The notes beneath the pieces are model-generated. The model ran no database searches and had not been told where the DNA came from. It was given only the letters and a program-made list of their open reading frames with translations. Made by a program: the position numbers and the translations under genes. DNA of 64,000 bases from Pseudomonas sp. Fl4BN1 (lineage in GTDB: Bacteria > Pseudomonadota > Gammaproteobacteria > Pseudomonadales > Pseudomonadaceae), in contig NZ_JAAARM010000026.1 of the NCBI RefSeq assembly GCF_009908285.1, positions 34,599-98,598 of the forward strand, read 5' to 3'. This document shows positions 41,993 through 50,453 of this stretch, in pieces; the stretch's first letter is position 1; the number at the start of each line of letters is the position of its first letter.

Positions 41993-43027
41993 TCAGGCGT
42001 CGGGCACACCCTGTTCCCAGGTCGACCAGTTGTTGAGGATGTCCTGCACCAGCGGATTGCCCGCCCGGTACAGGTTCTCCAAGGCCGGGACAAAGCCGCC
42101 CTGGTCGGCGTACTTGAGCAGGTTGTCCACTTCACTGGCCCCCGGTGCCGGACGGTCGAAGTCGGAACCGGCGCGCAGCACCGCCAGGCGCTGGATGTCC
42201 ACCAGGCCTTCGCGGCTGGCCCGCAGCAAGGCTTCGTAGGTGGAGTTGTCTTCCTGCTGAGTGGTGCAGTACACGCCCTTGTCGTCCGTCAGCAGGCGGG
42301 TCCAGACCTCGGCCCGTTCGCTCAGGCGCGTGCCGGAGAACCAGGTGTTGCCGGCCAGGGTGTCGCAGCGGGTCACCACCGGCGGCTGGTTGGCCGGGGC
42401 CTGGGGATACTTCAAGCGCCAGGCCGCCGATTCCTTGCTCTCGCTCAAGGTCACCTGATGGCTCAGGGCGAAGGCCTTGGCCTGGAGCTTGGGGTTCAGC
42501 TCGAAGACTTCGGTCTTGTAATCCAGGGGCGGCTTTTCATTCGGGCCCTTGGTGTTGATCCCCAGGTAACCGGTGGGCCAGGCCTTGGGCGCGTCCCGGG
42601 AGTCGATTTCCCACTGGGTGCCGAACTCCACCAGGTAATGGGCCCAGGCCGCAGTGCCAATGGTGCCCTGGTGCGGGCTGATGCCAGCGATCCCGGCAAT
42701 CAGGAAATAGCTCTGGCGCAGGTCGAACTTCGGCGACAGTGCCAGTGCCAGGGTCGATGCCGCGGCGTTGGTCTGGCCCATGCCGGTGGTCAACAGACAG
42801 ACATCCTGGTCATTGCAGCGAATGTTCGGATATTCCGCCGCCAGCCCCGGCACGCGGATTTCGCGCTTCAGGTGCAGCCGCTCGATCCAGTGCTGCGCCT
42901 CTGGCGCAAACATGCTGATCAGCACCACCTTGGGCTTGATCGGCGCCTCTGTGGCCCCGGCCGTGCTGGCCAATCCCCCCGCGAGCACCAGCCCGATGGC
43001 CCATGAACAATCTTGAATCAAACGCAT
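41993..43027 (-). CDS. Purine nucleoside permease (NUP) family protein
   Basis: The 344-residue protein has a signal peptide (MRLIQDCSWAIGLVLAGGLASTAGA) and the NUP family blocks KVVLISMFAPEAQHWIERL, LLTTGMGQTNAAASTLAL, SYFLIAGIAGISPHQGTIG and ATGTR-equivalent TRCDTLAGNTWFSG. The fold is related to nucleoside phosphorylases, and the Candida homologue transports purine nucleosides. Here it is exported and likely periplasmic. It lies downstream of tsx on the same strand (88-bp gap), so both probably serve nucleoside uptake. Confidence 0.88.
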   Translation of the reverse strand: MRLIQDCSWAIGLVLAGGLASTAGATEAPIKPKVVLISMFAPEAQHWIERLHLKREIRVPGLAAEYPNIRCNDQDVCLLTTGMGQTNAAASTLALALSPKFDLRQSYFLIAGIAGISPHQGTIGTAAWAHYLVEFGTQWEIDSRDAPKAWPTGYLGINTKGPNEKPPLDYKTEVFELNPKLQAKAFALSHQVTLSESKESAAWRLKYPQAPANQPPVVTRCDTLAGNTWFSGTRLSERAEVWTRLLTDDKGVYCTTQQEDNSTYEALLRASREGLVDIQRLAVLRAGSDFDRPAPGASEVDNLLKYADQGGFVPALENLYRAGNPLVQDILNNWSTWEQGVPDA

Positions 43028-43115
43028 AAAACCTCCATGACTGCCGATATTCGGCGCTTATCCTGCCTGATCAATCTTGCAACTCGTCGCGAACGGCCTG
43101 TGGTTGATGCCGGCG

Positions 43116-44072
43116 TCAAAACTGATACCCGACCCCCGCGTAATAGCCCCAGCCATTGGAACGGGCACGGAACTCGCCGTCGCCGAAATTCAGCACGCTA
43201 CCGTCTTCCCAGTTGCCGCCGTTGTGGAAGTAGCGGCCCACCAGGGTGAAGCGCAGGTGGGTGAAGGAATACAGCAGCACGTTGGTGGCCACCGTGGCAT
43301 TGGCGGTACGCGCCGGGTTGTCCTTGTGCAGGTCGGAACCGAAATCGAAGTTGGTGAAGCCGATGTAGGTCAGCGATGCACCATTGCTGAAGCGGTCGAT
43401 GGGCACGATGTACTTCAACTGGGCGCGGTAGCCGTCCCAGGAATACTCGTTGCTGGCGCCATAGTTCTCCCACTGGTAGCGGCCGTAGAAGTTGGCCGAC
43501 AGGTTGACCCGCGAATGGGTGTCGATGTCGGTACCGAGGCCGCTGTACAGGGTGTTGGCACGGTTGGCGGTGCGACTGCCGTGGTCGTAGATCCAGTCGA
43601 AGGCCACATACCATTCCTTGATCGGGCCGATGGCCAGGCTGCGGCCGGCCAGGTAGTCGATGGAGATCCGCGGTTCGTGCTCCATGAACAGCGGCGAGCC
43701 GTGGTCCCAGATGCCCTTGTCGTGGCTGTTGCCGATGTCGAGGATCTTCGGCAGGTCGATGTAGCCGTACAGCTCGAAGGGGCCCTTGCGCCCGAAGTAT
43801 TCGTACTCCAGGTAGATGTCGTCGGCCGGGCGCGGACCGAAGCTGATGTCCTTGCTGCCGATCAGCATCAAGTCCTGGTTGTACCAGTCGGAGAGGTAGG
43901 CACCGGGCTTGGCCGGTTGCACGTCGCTGCTCAGGCTTTCGCCCTGGGCCGAGTCGTCTGCCGCGGCGGCGGAGGGCTGGGCGAAGGCGCTGGGTAGTCC
44001 CGTAACGCCGGCCAGCAACATCGAAACGGCCAAGGCGCGGCAGGACGCATGGCGTCGTAGAGGGTTGTGCAT
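43116..44072 (-). CDS. Tsx-like nucleoside-specific outer-membrane channel
   Basis: The 318-residue precursor has a signal peptide ending PSAFA and a beta-barrel of the Tsx family. Blocks include LSDWYNQDLMLIGSKDISFGP-type strands, KGPFELYGYIDLPKI and the terminal NGWGYYAGVGYQF with the C-terminal aromatic that outer-membrane proteins need. It allows nucleosides to enter the periplasm. A LacI/PurR-type palindrome lies 85 bp upstream of its start. Confidence 0.9.
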   Translation of the reverse strand: MHNPLRRHASCRALAVSMLLAGVTGLPSAFAQPSAAAADDSAQGESLSSDVQPAKPGAYLSDWYNQDLMLIGSKDISFGPRPADDIYLEYEYFGRKGPFELYGYIDLPKILDIGNSHDKGIWDHGSPLFMEHEPRISIDYLAGRSLAIGPIKEWYVAFDWIYDHGSRTANRANTLYSGLGTDIDTHSRVNLSANFYGRYQWENYGASNEYSWDGYRAQLKYIVPIDRFSNGASLTYIGFTNFDFGSDLHKDNPARTANATVATNVLLYSFTHLRFTLVGRYFHNGGNWEDGSVLNFGDGEFRARSNGWGYYAGVGYQF

Positions 44073-44156
44073 GGAAAGTCCCTGTTCTTGCAGTGTGAAG
44101 TCCCTGGTGTTCGATCCTTCGGCAGAAGGCGGCGAACACCCACAAAATTACAGCTC

Positions 44157-44168
44157 GCAAACGTTTGC
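44157..44168. promoter_or_regulatory. LacI/PurR-type operator upstream of tsx
   Basis: GCAAACGTTTGC is a perfect 12-bp palindrome with the AACGTT centre of LacI-family sites such as PurR or RbsR boxes. It lies in the tsx promoter region and would link tsx and the nucleoside permease to a nucleoside- or ribose-responsive repressor encoded elsewhere. Confidence 0.65.
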
Positions 44169-44325
44169 ACATGGCGTACCAAGTTGAAATGAAAAATTGA
44201 AAAAACCGCTGGAAACGGCCGGCAAGGTGCTTGGAGCATCTGCAAGCCTGCGTAATGACCGCAGGCTGCAGGCCAGTGGAGCACTGTTAGAGTGCACTGG
44301 CGGATTGATCCCTGGAGGAGCGTGC

Positions 44326-44691
44326 ATGGTATGGCAGCAACTGCTGTTGGCGCTGGAAACCCGTTTGCAACAGGCCGAAGTCCGCGCCGATCGCCAGGCG
44401 CTGGATGCCTTGCTGGCTGATGACTTTCTCGAATTCGGCGTCAGTGGCGGGCGTTGGAACAAGGCTCAGGTACTGGACAGCCTGGTGCAGCAGGACTTCA
44501 TCGAGCGCAGCATCAGCGAGTTCGAGGTGCAGCGCCTGGCGGCCGATCTGGCCCAGGTGATTTACCTGTGCCATAACGCCGCAGCTGGCGGGCGGGCGGC
44601 CAGCAGCGCCTGGCGCAGTTCGCTGTGGCGTCGGCATGACGGGCGCTGGCAAATGCTGTTCCATCAGGGCACGCTCCGGCCGGGTGCCTGA
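44326..44691 (+). CDS. NTF2-like/DUF4440 family protein
   Basis: A 121-residue SnoaL/NTF2-like protein: LLALETRLQQAEVRADRQAL, DALLADDFLEFGVSGGRWNK and a terminal SSLWRRHDGRWQMLFHQGT. These are typical DUF4440 blocks. The ATG at 44326 has GGAGGAG upstream. Members bind small ligands or act as hydratase-like enzymes; no function can be assigned. It ends 43 bp before selD. Confidence 0.85.
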   Translation: MVWQQLLLALETRLQQAEVRADRQALDALLADDFLEFGVSGGRWNKAQVLDSLVQQDFIERSISEFEVQRLAADLAQVIYLCHNAAAGGRAASSAWRSSLWRRHDGRWQMLFHQGTLRPGA

Positions 44692-44734
44692 ACGCTCTGC
44701 TAGAATCCCGATCCCAGACTTGACGAGGTGCCCC

Positions 44735-45769
44735 ATGAGCGAGCCGATTCGCCTGACCCAGTACAGCCACGGAGCCGGCTGCGGCTGCAAGATTTCACCC
44801 CAGGTGCTGGAGGTGATCCTGGCCGGCAGCGGGGCACAGAACCTCGACCCCAAGCTCTGGGTTGGCAACGCTTCGCGTGATGATGCGGCGGTCTACGCCA
44901 TCGACGAAGAGCGCGGCGTGGTCTCCACCACCGACTTCTTCATGCCCATCGTCGACGACCCCTTCGACTTCGGCCGGATCGCCGCCACCAACGCCATCAG
45001 CGACATCTACGCCATGGGCGGCGACCCGCTGATGGCCATCGCCATTCTCGGCTGGCCGGTGAATGTGCTGGCCCCGGAAATCGCCCGCGAAGTGATCCGT
45101 GGCGGGCGTGCGGTGTGTGACGAGGCGGGCATTCCCCTGGCCGGCGGTCACTCGATCGATGCGCCGGAGCCGATCTTCGGCCTGGCGGTGACCGGGCTGG
45201 TGGAAAAACGCTTCATGAAGCGCAACGACACCGCCACCGCCGGTTGCCTGCTGTACCTGACCAAGCCCCTGGGGATCGGCGTGCTCACCACCGCCGAGAA
45301 AAAGGGCAAGTTGCGCGACGCCGATATCGGCCTGGCCCGCGACTGGATGTGCACCCTGAACAAGCCCGGCAGCCGCTTCGGCAAGCTCGAAGGCGTGACC
45401 GCGATGACTGACGTCACCGGTTTCGGCCTGCTCGGGCACCTGGTGGAAATGGCCGATGGCAGTGGCCTCACCGCGCAGATCCACTATGACCGGGTGCCGC
45501 GCCTGCCGGGGGTCGAGTACTACCTGGAGCAGGGCTGCGTGCCCGGTGGCACCTTGCGCAACTACAGCAGCTATGCGGAGAAAATCGGCCGCTTGCAGGA
45601 GTTGCACAAGCGCGTGCTCTGCGACCCGCAAACCAGTGGCGGCCTGCTGGTGGCGGTCACCCCGGAAGGCAATGCCGAGTTCCTTGCCCTGGCGGCGGAA
45701 CTGGGTCTTAGCCTGGCGCCTATCGGCGAGCTGGTAGAGCGACAGAGTTACGCGGTCGAGGTGTTCTGA
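44735..45769 (+). CDS. selD: Selenide, water dikinase
   Basis: A 344-residue SelD beginning MSEPIRLTQYSHGAGCGCK, with the catalytic Cys16 (C17 in E. coli) and Lys19. It is a Cys, not Sec, version. Further conserved blocks are GNASRDDAAVY, NAISDIYAMGGDPL and DVTGFGLLGHL. It makes selenophosphate from selenide and ATP. Its stop overlaps the mnmH start (TGATG), so the pair forms an operon supplying selenium for tRNA modification. Confidence 0.97.
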   Translation: MSEPIRLTQYSHGAGCGCKISPQVLEVILAGSGAQNLDPKLWVGNASRDDAAVYAIDEERGVVSTTDFFMPIVDDPFDFGRIAATNAISDIYAMGGDPLMAIAILGWPVNVLAPEIAREVIRGGRAVCDEAGIPLAGGHSIDAPEPIFGLAVTGLVEKRFMKRNDTATAGCLLYLTKPLGIGVLTTAEKKGKLRDADIGLARDWMCTLNKPGSRFGKLEGVTAMTDVTGFGLLGHLVEMADGSGLTAQIHYDRVPRLPGVEYYLEQGCVPGGTLRNYSSYAEKIGRLQELHKRVLCDPQTSGGLLVAVTPEGNAEFLALAAELGLSLAPIGELVERQSYAVEVF

Positions 45770-46869
45770 TGTCCCAGGACCACACCGATTACCGCGACAT
45801 CTTCCTCAACGACCGGCCGATGATGGACACCCGCGCGCCGATCGAATTTGCCAAGGGCGCCTTTCCCGGGGTGCTCAACCTGCCGCTGATGACCGACCAG
45901 GAGCGCCAGCGGGTCGGCACCTGCTACAAGCAGCAGGGCCAGCAAGCGGCCATTGTTCTCGGCCACCAGTTGGTGTCCGGGGAGGTCAAGGCTCAGCGGG
46001 TACAGGCCTGGGCCGACTTTGCCAAGGCTCATCCCGACGGCTTGCTCTACTGCTTTCGCGGCGGCATGCGTTCGCAGATTGCCCAGCAGTGGCTCAAGGA
46101 CGCGGGCATCGACTACCCGCGGGTCGGCGGTGGCTACAAGGCCATGCGCACCTTCCTGCTGGAGACCATCGAGCAGGCCTTGCAGCAGTGCGACTTCGTG
46201 CTGCTGGGGGGCATGACCGGCACCGGCAAGACCGAGGTGCTGGGGCAGCTGGAGCACGCCGTGGATCTGGAAGGCCACGCCAACCATCGCGGTTCCAGCT
46301 TTGGCCGTCGCGCTACCGGGCAGCCGAGCAATATCGATTTTGAAAACCGCCTGGCGGTGGACCTGCTGAAGAAGCGCGATCGCGGGCTGCAGAGCTTCGT
46401 CCTCGAAGACGAGAACCGCATGATCGGCAGCTGCGCCTTGCCGTTGTCGTTGTACCAGGGCATGCAGGGTTTCCCCATGGTCTGGCTGGAAGACAGCCTT
46501 GAGAGTCGGGTGCAGCGCATCCTCGACGACTACGTGGTCAACCTCAGCGCGGAATTTGTCGAACTGCACGGCGAGCAGGGTTTCGCCCAGTTCGCCGAGC
46601 GGTTGCTGGAGAGCCTCAACCGGATCCACAAGCGCTTGGGGGGCGAGCGGCATCAACGGCTGTTCCTGCTGATGGAAGCCGCCCTGGCCGAGCAGGCCCG
46701 CAGCGGCGATGTGGAACTGCATCGGGCCTGGATCGAAGGCTTGCTCGGTGAGTACTACGACCCGATGTATGCCTTCCAGCGCGAGAGCAAGGGCGCGCGG
46801 ATCGAGTTCACCGGCGATCATGCCGCGGTGCTCGATTACCTGCGCAATCGCCCGCCGCAATCTCGGTAG
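45769..46869 (+). CDS. mnmH: tRNA 2-selenouridine synthase
   Basis: The 366-residue MnmH (SelU/YbbB) has an N-terminal rhodanese domain with the catalytic Cys in YCFRGGMRSQIAQQWL and a C-terminal P-loop domain (LLGGMTGTGKTEVL). It replaces sulfur by selenium at 2-thiouridine in the wobble position of tRNAs for Lys, Glu and Gln, using selenophosphate from SelD. It overlaps selD by one base. Confidence 0.96.
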   Translation: MSQDHTDYRDIFLNDRPMMDTRAPIEFAKGAFPGVLNLPLMTDQERQRVGTCYKQQGQQAAIVLGHQLVSGEVKAQRVQAWADFAKAHPDGLLYCFRGGMRSQIAQQWLKDAGIDYPRVGGGYKAMRTFLLETIEQALQQCDFVLLGGMTGTGKTEVLGQLEHAVDLEGHANHRGSSFGRRATGQPSNIDFENRLAVDLLKKRDRGLQSFVLEDENRMIGSCALPLSLYQGMQGFPMVWLEDSLESRVQRILDDYVVNLSAEFVELHGEQGFAQFAERLLESLNRIHKRLGGERHQRLFLLMEAALAEQARSGDVELHRAWIEGLLGEYYDPMYAFQRESKGARIEFTGDHAAVLDYLRNRPPQSR

Positions 46870-46877
46870 TCATTAGT

Positions 46878-46912
46878 GAACCGCGCGCTCAGCGGACGTG
46901 AGCGTGCGGTTC
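46878..46912 (+). terminator. Long hairpin after mnmH
   Basis: GAACCGCGCGCTCA pairs with TGAGCGTGCGGTTC with a single mismatch, forming a 14-bp stem. No T-run follows, so termination strength is uncertain. It sits between convergent genes. Confidence 0.6.
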
Positions 46913-46921
46913 CGGGTGCCG

Positions 46922-47263
46922 TCAGCGGGCCGGGTGTGGGCGGTCGAGCAGGGCTTCGACCACGGCCCGGGCCATTTCCACGGAATGCACCATCGACCAG
47001 ATCAGGCCACGCTCGATGCCGCTGGCGCGTTCGGTGATTTCATCGGAGACCTCTTCGGCGCACTTGAGCAGCAAGGCCACGTGCCTCAAGGCGTCTTCGG
47101 CGTTGACCCCGGGTTGCACGGCGAACAGGGTATTGCCCTGGGCGTCGCGCAGGCCGAACGGGCGTGGCTGGGTAGGTTGCAGAGCGCTGAGCAGGCTGGC
47201 GTTGGCGCGATCCAGTTCGGGGTCGCGCAGCGGGCGGGGTGGATCGGGGACGAGCTTTTTCAT
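46922..47263 (-). CDS. DUF6124-like small protein
   Basis: A 113-residue protein beginning MKKLVPDPPRPLRDPELDR. It contains TLFAVQPGVNAEDALRHVALLLKCAEEV, a block I recall in the DUF3077/DUF6124 family of short Pseudomonas proteins with many paralogues per genome. The ATG at 47263 is preceded by GGAGG. It has no signal peptide. Function unknown. The ~300 bp upstream contain unusual inverted repeats. Confidence 0.75.
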   Translation of the reverse strand: MKKLVPDPPRPLRDPELDRANASLLSALQPTQPRPFGLRDAQGNTLFAVQPGVNAEDALRHVALLLKCAEEVSDEITERASGIERGLIWSMVHSVEMARAVVEALLDRPHPAR

Positions 47264-47713
47264 GAGTTGGGTCCTCCAGTCGTTAAAGAACTGCCAGAAC
47301 TCACTTCCACATTGAGAGGGTGGCAGCTGTACGTAGGTGTGGAAGACCGGGACTGAAGGATCCGGCGCACTCGAGAGTGCCCCACGTACAGCTGCCATAG
47401 AGCGAGGTCACCCGTATTGAGAAATACAGGTGTTCCTATGAGGCAAGTTGCACGTTCTTCATGTCCGGACTTCCACATCCGAGCCGCTGATGGTGCAGCG
47501 GCCCAGGGAGACTGCCTGACGAAAACCAAGGGCACAAGCCGCTCAAAGGCGTTGGCGATTCTCTCGGACAACCCTTACAAAACAAAGCGAAAACTCTGGT
47601 TTCGGGAATGGCATTCTCTGACCAATGTGTTTCAAGACGATGCGGCGGGGCGTGTGGAAATTTCCATTGGAGGCCAGCATTCAATGAGCGCCTTGGCCTC
47701 CATGAGACAACAA
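47264..47713 (-). ncRNA. Structured leader/repeat element upstream of the DUF6124 gene
   Basis: A perfect 14-bp inverted repeat (TGGCAGCTGTACGT at 47321-47334; its complement at 47384-47397) encloses two smaller hairpins: GCACTC/GAGTGC at 47367-47380 and a CCGG-closed stem near 47348-47366. A separate hairpin, CACC-CGTATT/AATAC-AGGTG, lies at 47408-47432. On the minus strand these fall 60-170 nt upstream of the DUF6124 start. The rest of this 450-bp gap holds no convincing gene. It may be a structured 5' leader or a small mobile repeat. Confidence 0.45.
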
Positions 47714-48055
47714 TCAGCCGTGATGTTGCAGGTATTCGTTCAGGGCCTGACGGGTCAGATCGTTCAACGATACATTCTGCCGGGTGGCGGCCACTGCAGC
47801 CGCTAGATGAAGGTCGTGACCTACCCGAACGTTGAACGAGCCTTTGCAAGGGATTTCGGGTGCAGTACCCGATTGCTCACAGGTATCCAGATAGTCGTCT
47901 ACTGCCTCTTTGAAGGCCGCTTCGAGTTCAGCCACGGTCTGCCCTTCATAGCTAACCAGGGCCCGTATGAACTGAAGTTTGCCAAAGAGGCAATTGTCCT
48001 CGGTACTGACTTCGATAGAGCCGTAATAGCCCTTGTGCTGCAGTAGGTTGTTCAC
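47714..48055 (-). CDS. hicB: HicB-family antitoxin
   Basis: A 113-residue antitoxin with an N-terminal partial RNase-H-like HicB fold (GYYGSIEVSTEDNCLFGKLQF, then LEAAFKEAVDDYLDTCEQSG) and a C-terminal ribbon-helix-helix-like segment (FNVRVGHDLHLAAAVAATRQ, then VSLNDLTRQALNEYL). It should neutralise HicA and bind the operator upstream. Its start overlaps the hicA stop by 4 bp, with toxin first. Confidence 0.88.
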   Translation of the reverse strand: MNNLLQHKGYYGSIEVSTEDNCLFGKLQFIRALVSYEGQTVAELEAAFKEAVDDYLDTCEQSGTAPEIPCKGSFNVRVGHDLHLAAAVAATRQNVSLNDLTRQALNEYLQHHG

Positions 48056-48303
48056 GGTATGAGACCTCCCGATTTCAGTTGCTCGATCACTTGGCGGCGT
48101 ATGTAGGCCTTCAGCTCATTACCGGGGTGCGGCTTGTGCAAGTTGATCATTGCGCCTGGATCGCCATTGTCGAATTTTACCCGGCTGCCCGAGCCCTCCA
48201 ACGGCGTGTAGCCCAGGCGCTTTAGCAGAGTGACCAGTTCCTGCCAGGAAAAGGTTCCCCGGTCGTTGAGTAACTTGGCGAGAAGCTTATCGTTCTTGGA
48301 CAC
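48052..48303 (-). CDS. hicA: HicA-family toxin
   Basis: The 83-residue HicA-like protein has the dsRBD-like fold motif: LVTLLKRLGYTPLEGSGSRVKF, then MINLHKPHPGNELKAYIRRQV. In classical HicA the catalytic His lies in G-S-H; here that place reads GSGSRVKF with no His, as in the longer HicA subfamily that keeps NLHKPHPG. It would act as a ribosome-independent mRNA interferase if active. hicA is the promoter-proximal gene. Confidence 0.88.
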   Translation of the reverse strand: MSKNDKLLAKLLNDRGTFSWQELVTLLKRLGYTPLEGSGSRVKFDNGDPGAMINLHKPHPGNELKAYIRRQVIEQLKSGGLIP

Positions 48304-48320
48304 GGCACCCTCTTTTTTTT

Positions 48321-48338
48321 GCGACTAAATGTAGTCGC
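48321..48338. promoter_or_regulatory. Palindromic operator of hicAB
   Basis: GCGACTA-N4-TAGTCGC is a perfect inverted repeat with 7-bp arms, 18 bp upstream of the hicA start. It probably binds HicB for autoregulation. Confidence 0.75.
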
Positions 48339-48391
48339 ATGCTTCAGGGGGTGTCAATGTGAGTCACTTACAAGCTTCGCCAACCAGGTTT

Positions 48392-49447
48392 CTACAGCAG
48401 CACCGCACCAATCAAGCCGCAGATGATCCCGACCAACATGGTCAGCACGGCGACGGTGATCAGCACTCGGGCGTTGAAGTCCTTACGCAGCATCAGCAGT
48501 GACGGCAGGCTGATGCTCGGCAGGGTCATCAGCAGCGCCACCGCCGGGCCGGTGCCCAGGCCGAGGGTCATCATGGTCTGGACGATGGGGATTTCGGCAG
48601 CGGTGGGGATCACGAACAGGGTCCCGGCAATCGCCAGGGGGACTAGCCACAGCAGGCTGTTGCCCATCGCGCCGTCGATGTGCGGGAACAGCCAGACCCG
48701 CGCCGCGCCGAGGATCAGTACGGCCACGATGTAGATCGGGATGGTGCTCCAGAACAGTTGCCACAGGGTCTTGCCCCAGCGGACCAGGAACGGCTGCTGG
48801 TCGACGTTGCTGGCTTCGACCACGGCGTCGACCGCGGCTTCCGGGAGTTTTTCCGGGCCGGCAATCCGCTGCGCGATCAGCGATACACCGAGCACCAGGA
48901 CAATGCCCGCCACCAGGCGCAGGGCGGAAAAACCCCAGCCGAGGACAAAACCCATGAACACCAGGGTTGCGGGGTTGAGCACCGGGTTGGCGATCCAGAA
49001 GGCCAGGGCCGCGCCTACGGAAACATTCTGCCGGCGCAGGCCGGCGGCCACTGGCGCGGCGCAGCAGGAACACATCATGCCTGGCAGGGCGAACAGGCCG
49101 CCGCGCAGGGTCGAGCCGAAACCGGCGCGGCCGAACAGCCGCAGCAGCCAGTCGCGAGGGATCAGCACTTGCAGCAGGGAACCGAGGATCACCGCCAGCA
49201 CCGCCGCTTTCCAGATCGCCAGGAAGTACACCTGGGAGTAGGCCAGGGCGGCGCTCCAGGGCGAGCTTTGCTGATCGTTGAGAATCGACGCACCGATGCT
49301 GTGGTTGTCCGCGGCGACAAAGGCCTTGAGGTAGTAGGGCGACCACTTCACGTAGTACAGGCCGATGCCGGCGATCAGCAGGAACAGCAGGGGTTTCCAC
49401 CAGAGCGACCAGCCCTGGGCCGGGCGGGTGGAGGCGAGATTGGACAT
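48392..49447 (-). CDS. YraQ/DUF318-family permease
   Basis: A 351-residue inner-membrane permease with eight to ten membrane segments in two related halves. GGLFALPGMMCSCCAAPVAAGL in the first half contains a CSCC cluster typical of the SO_0444/ArsP-like group; AEIPIVQTMMTLGLGTGPAVALLM marks the second. Relatives export organoarsenicals or other soft-metal compounds. ATG 49447 (MSNLAS) is preferred to 49471. It stands alone with no metal regulator beside it. Confidence 0.85.
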   Translation of the reverse strand: MSNLASTRPAQGWSLWWKPLLFLLIAGIGLYYVKWSPYYLKAFVAADNHSIGASILNDQQSSPWSAALAYSQVYFLAIWKAAVLAVILGSLLQVLIPRDWLLRLFGRAGFGSTLRGGLFALPGMMCSCCAAPVAAGLRRQNVSVGAALAFWIANPVLNPATLVFMGFVLGWGFSALRLVAGIVLVLGVSLIAQRIAGPEKLPEAAVDAVVEASNVDQQPFLVRWGKTLWQLFWSTIPIYIVAVLILGAARVWLFPHIDGAMGNSLLWLVPLAIAGTLFVIPTAAEIPIVQTMMTLGLGTGPAVALLMTLPSISLPSLLMLRKDFNARVLITVAVLTMLVGIICGLIGAVLL

Positions 49448-49569
49448 GAAGGGGATTCCGCGCAAAGACAATAAGCGCGGATTTTAGCGCAGCGACGCTT
49501 GACGCGCTGAACCGATAATCGTGGTCAGGCGCTTGGCTGAGGGCGAGCCAAGGTTTCGGGGGTGTTTGC

Positions 49570-50232
49570 TCAGCTCGGGCAGCTCTGCTCGCCGTTGTCC
49601 AGGCCCTGCTTGTAGCTCTGACTGTGCAGGCTGGCCTTGCCGTTGCGCCAGGTCAGGGTCAGCACAAACAGCGAGTCGTAGTCGTTGGACGCCCAGTCTT
49701 CGGTGATCGGGCGCGTCTCGCCGACGGCCTCTTCGGCGACCTTGTTGATCAACTCCGGCAGGTAGCCGTGGGACCAGGCGGTGTAGATGATCGAGTTGTG
49801 ATAGCGGTCATGCAGCAGCTCGTCCGCCAGGTCGCTGGTGTCGTTGGCGGCGAAGTCGATATTCACCGGCAGGCCGAGCTTGATGGCGCTGGGGCTGATG
49901 GTCATCAGCGGGCGGATATAGCTGTAGGAATTGTCCAGCTCACCTTCCTCGACATTGCGCGTCGGGTCGGCGGCGAACACGTAGTGCGCCTTGCCGAATT
50001 TTTCCGGCAGCAGCGAAGCCAGGTCGATGGCCCGGTTCAGGCCCTGGCAGTTGAGCTGGCCCAGGCCGCCGGCAGGTTTTTCCGCGTGGCGCAGGAACAC
50101 CAGGGTCTGGGTGCCGTCCGCCGGCTGCGCGCGGCTGACGCTGGATTCCAGGGACAGGCACAGCCCACTGCCCAGCAACAGGGCCGGGAGCAGCAGGTAG
50201 TTACGGTTCTTGAGGCGGCTGGACAGAGTCAT
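49570..50232 (-). CDS. Exported histidine phosphatase-family protein
   Basis: A 220-residue protein with a signal peptide or anchor (NYLLLPALLLGSGLCLSLES) and the motif TLVFLRHAEKP (RHG variant). A second His lies in AWSHGYLPEL. The fold is that of the phosphoglycerate mutase branch with exported, weakly active members. Substrate unknown. Confidence 0.82.
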   Translation of the reverse strand: MTLSSRLKNRNYLLLPALLLGSGLCLSLESSVSRAQPADGTQTLVFLRHAEKPAGGLGQLNCQGLNRAIDLASLLPEKFGKAHYVFAADPTRNVEEGELDNSYSYIRPLMTISPSAIKLGLPVNIDFAANDTSDLADELLHDRYHNSIIYTAWSHGYLPELINKVAEEAVGETRPITEDWASNDYDSLFVLTLTWRNGKASLHSQSYKQGLDNGEQSCPS

Positions 50233-50453
50233 GGCTGGGATTCTTCAGCGCAAGGGCGAGGGCTGACAAACCGTTATTTTCCCTGTCATCACCGCCTGCG
50301 AAGGCAGTGCCTCTGAGTCCCTGAACGGCGTTTGGTTCGATGCGTGCTCAGACTAACCGCTGCATGTTGCCGATTTAAGAAAGCCCGACGGATAATCCCC
50401 GACGCGTTGCTTGCGAGAAACGCAGCCCCTTTGACTGTCACTGGAAGCCTGTC

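Noticed and set aside
41337..42036. Series of open frames with repeated peptide (MPLVGDQLAGEG...)
   Set aside because: They are translations of the tandem REP array; the 94-bp period shifts frame each unit, there are no ribosome sites and no codon bias.
44735..45769. Selenocysteine-containing SelD
   Set aside because: The catalytic position is encoded as Cys (GCGCK) and no in-frame TGA or SECIS is present; selenium use here points to tRNA 2-selenouridine through mnmH.
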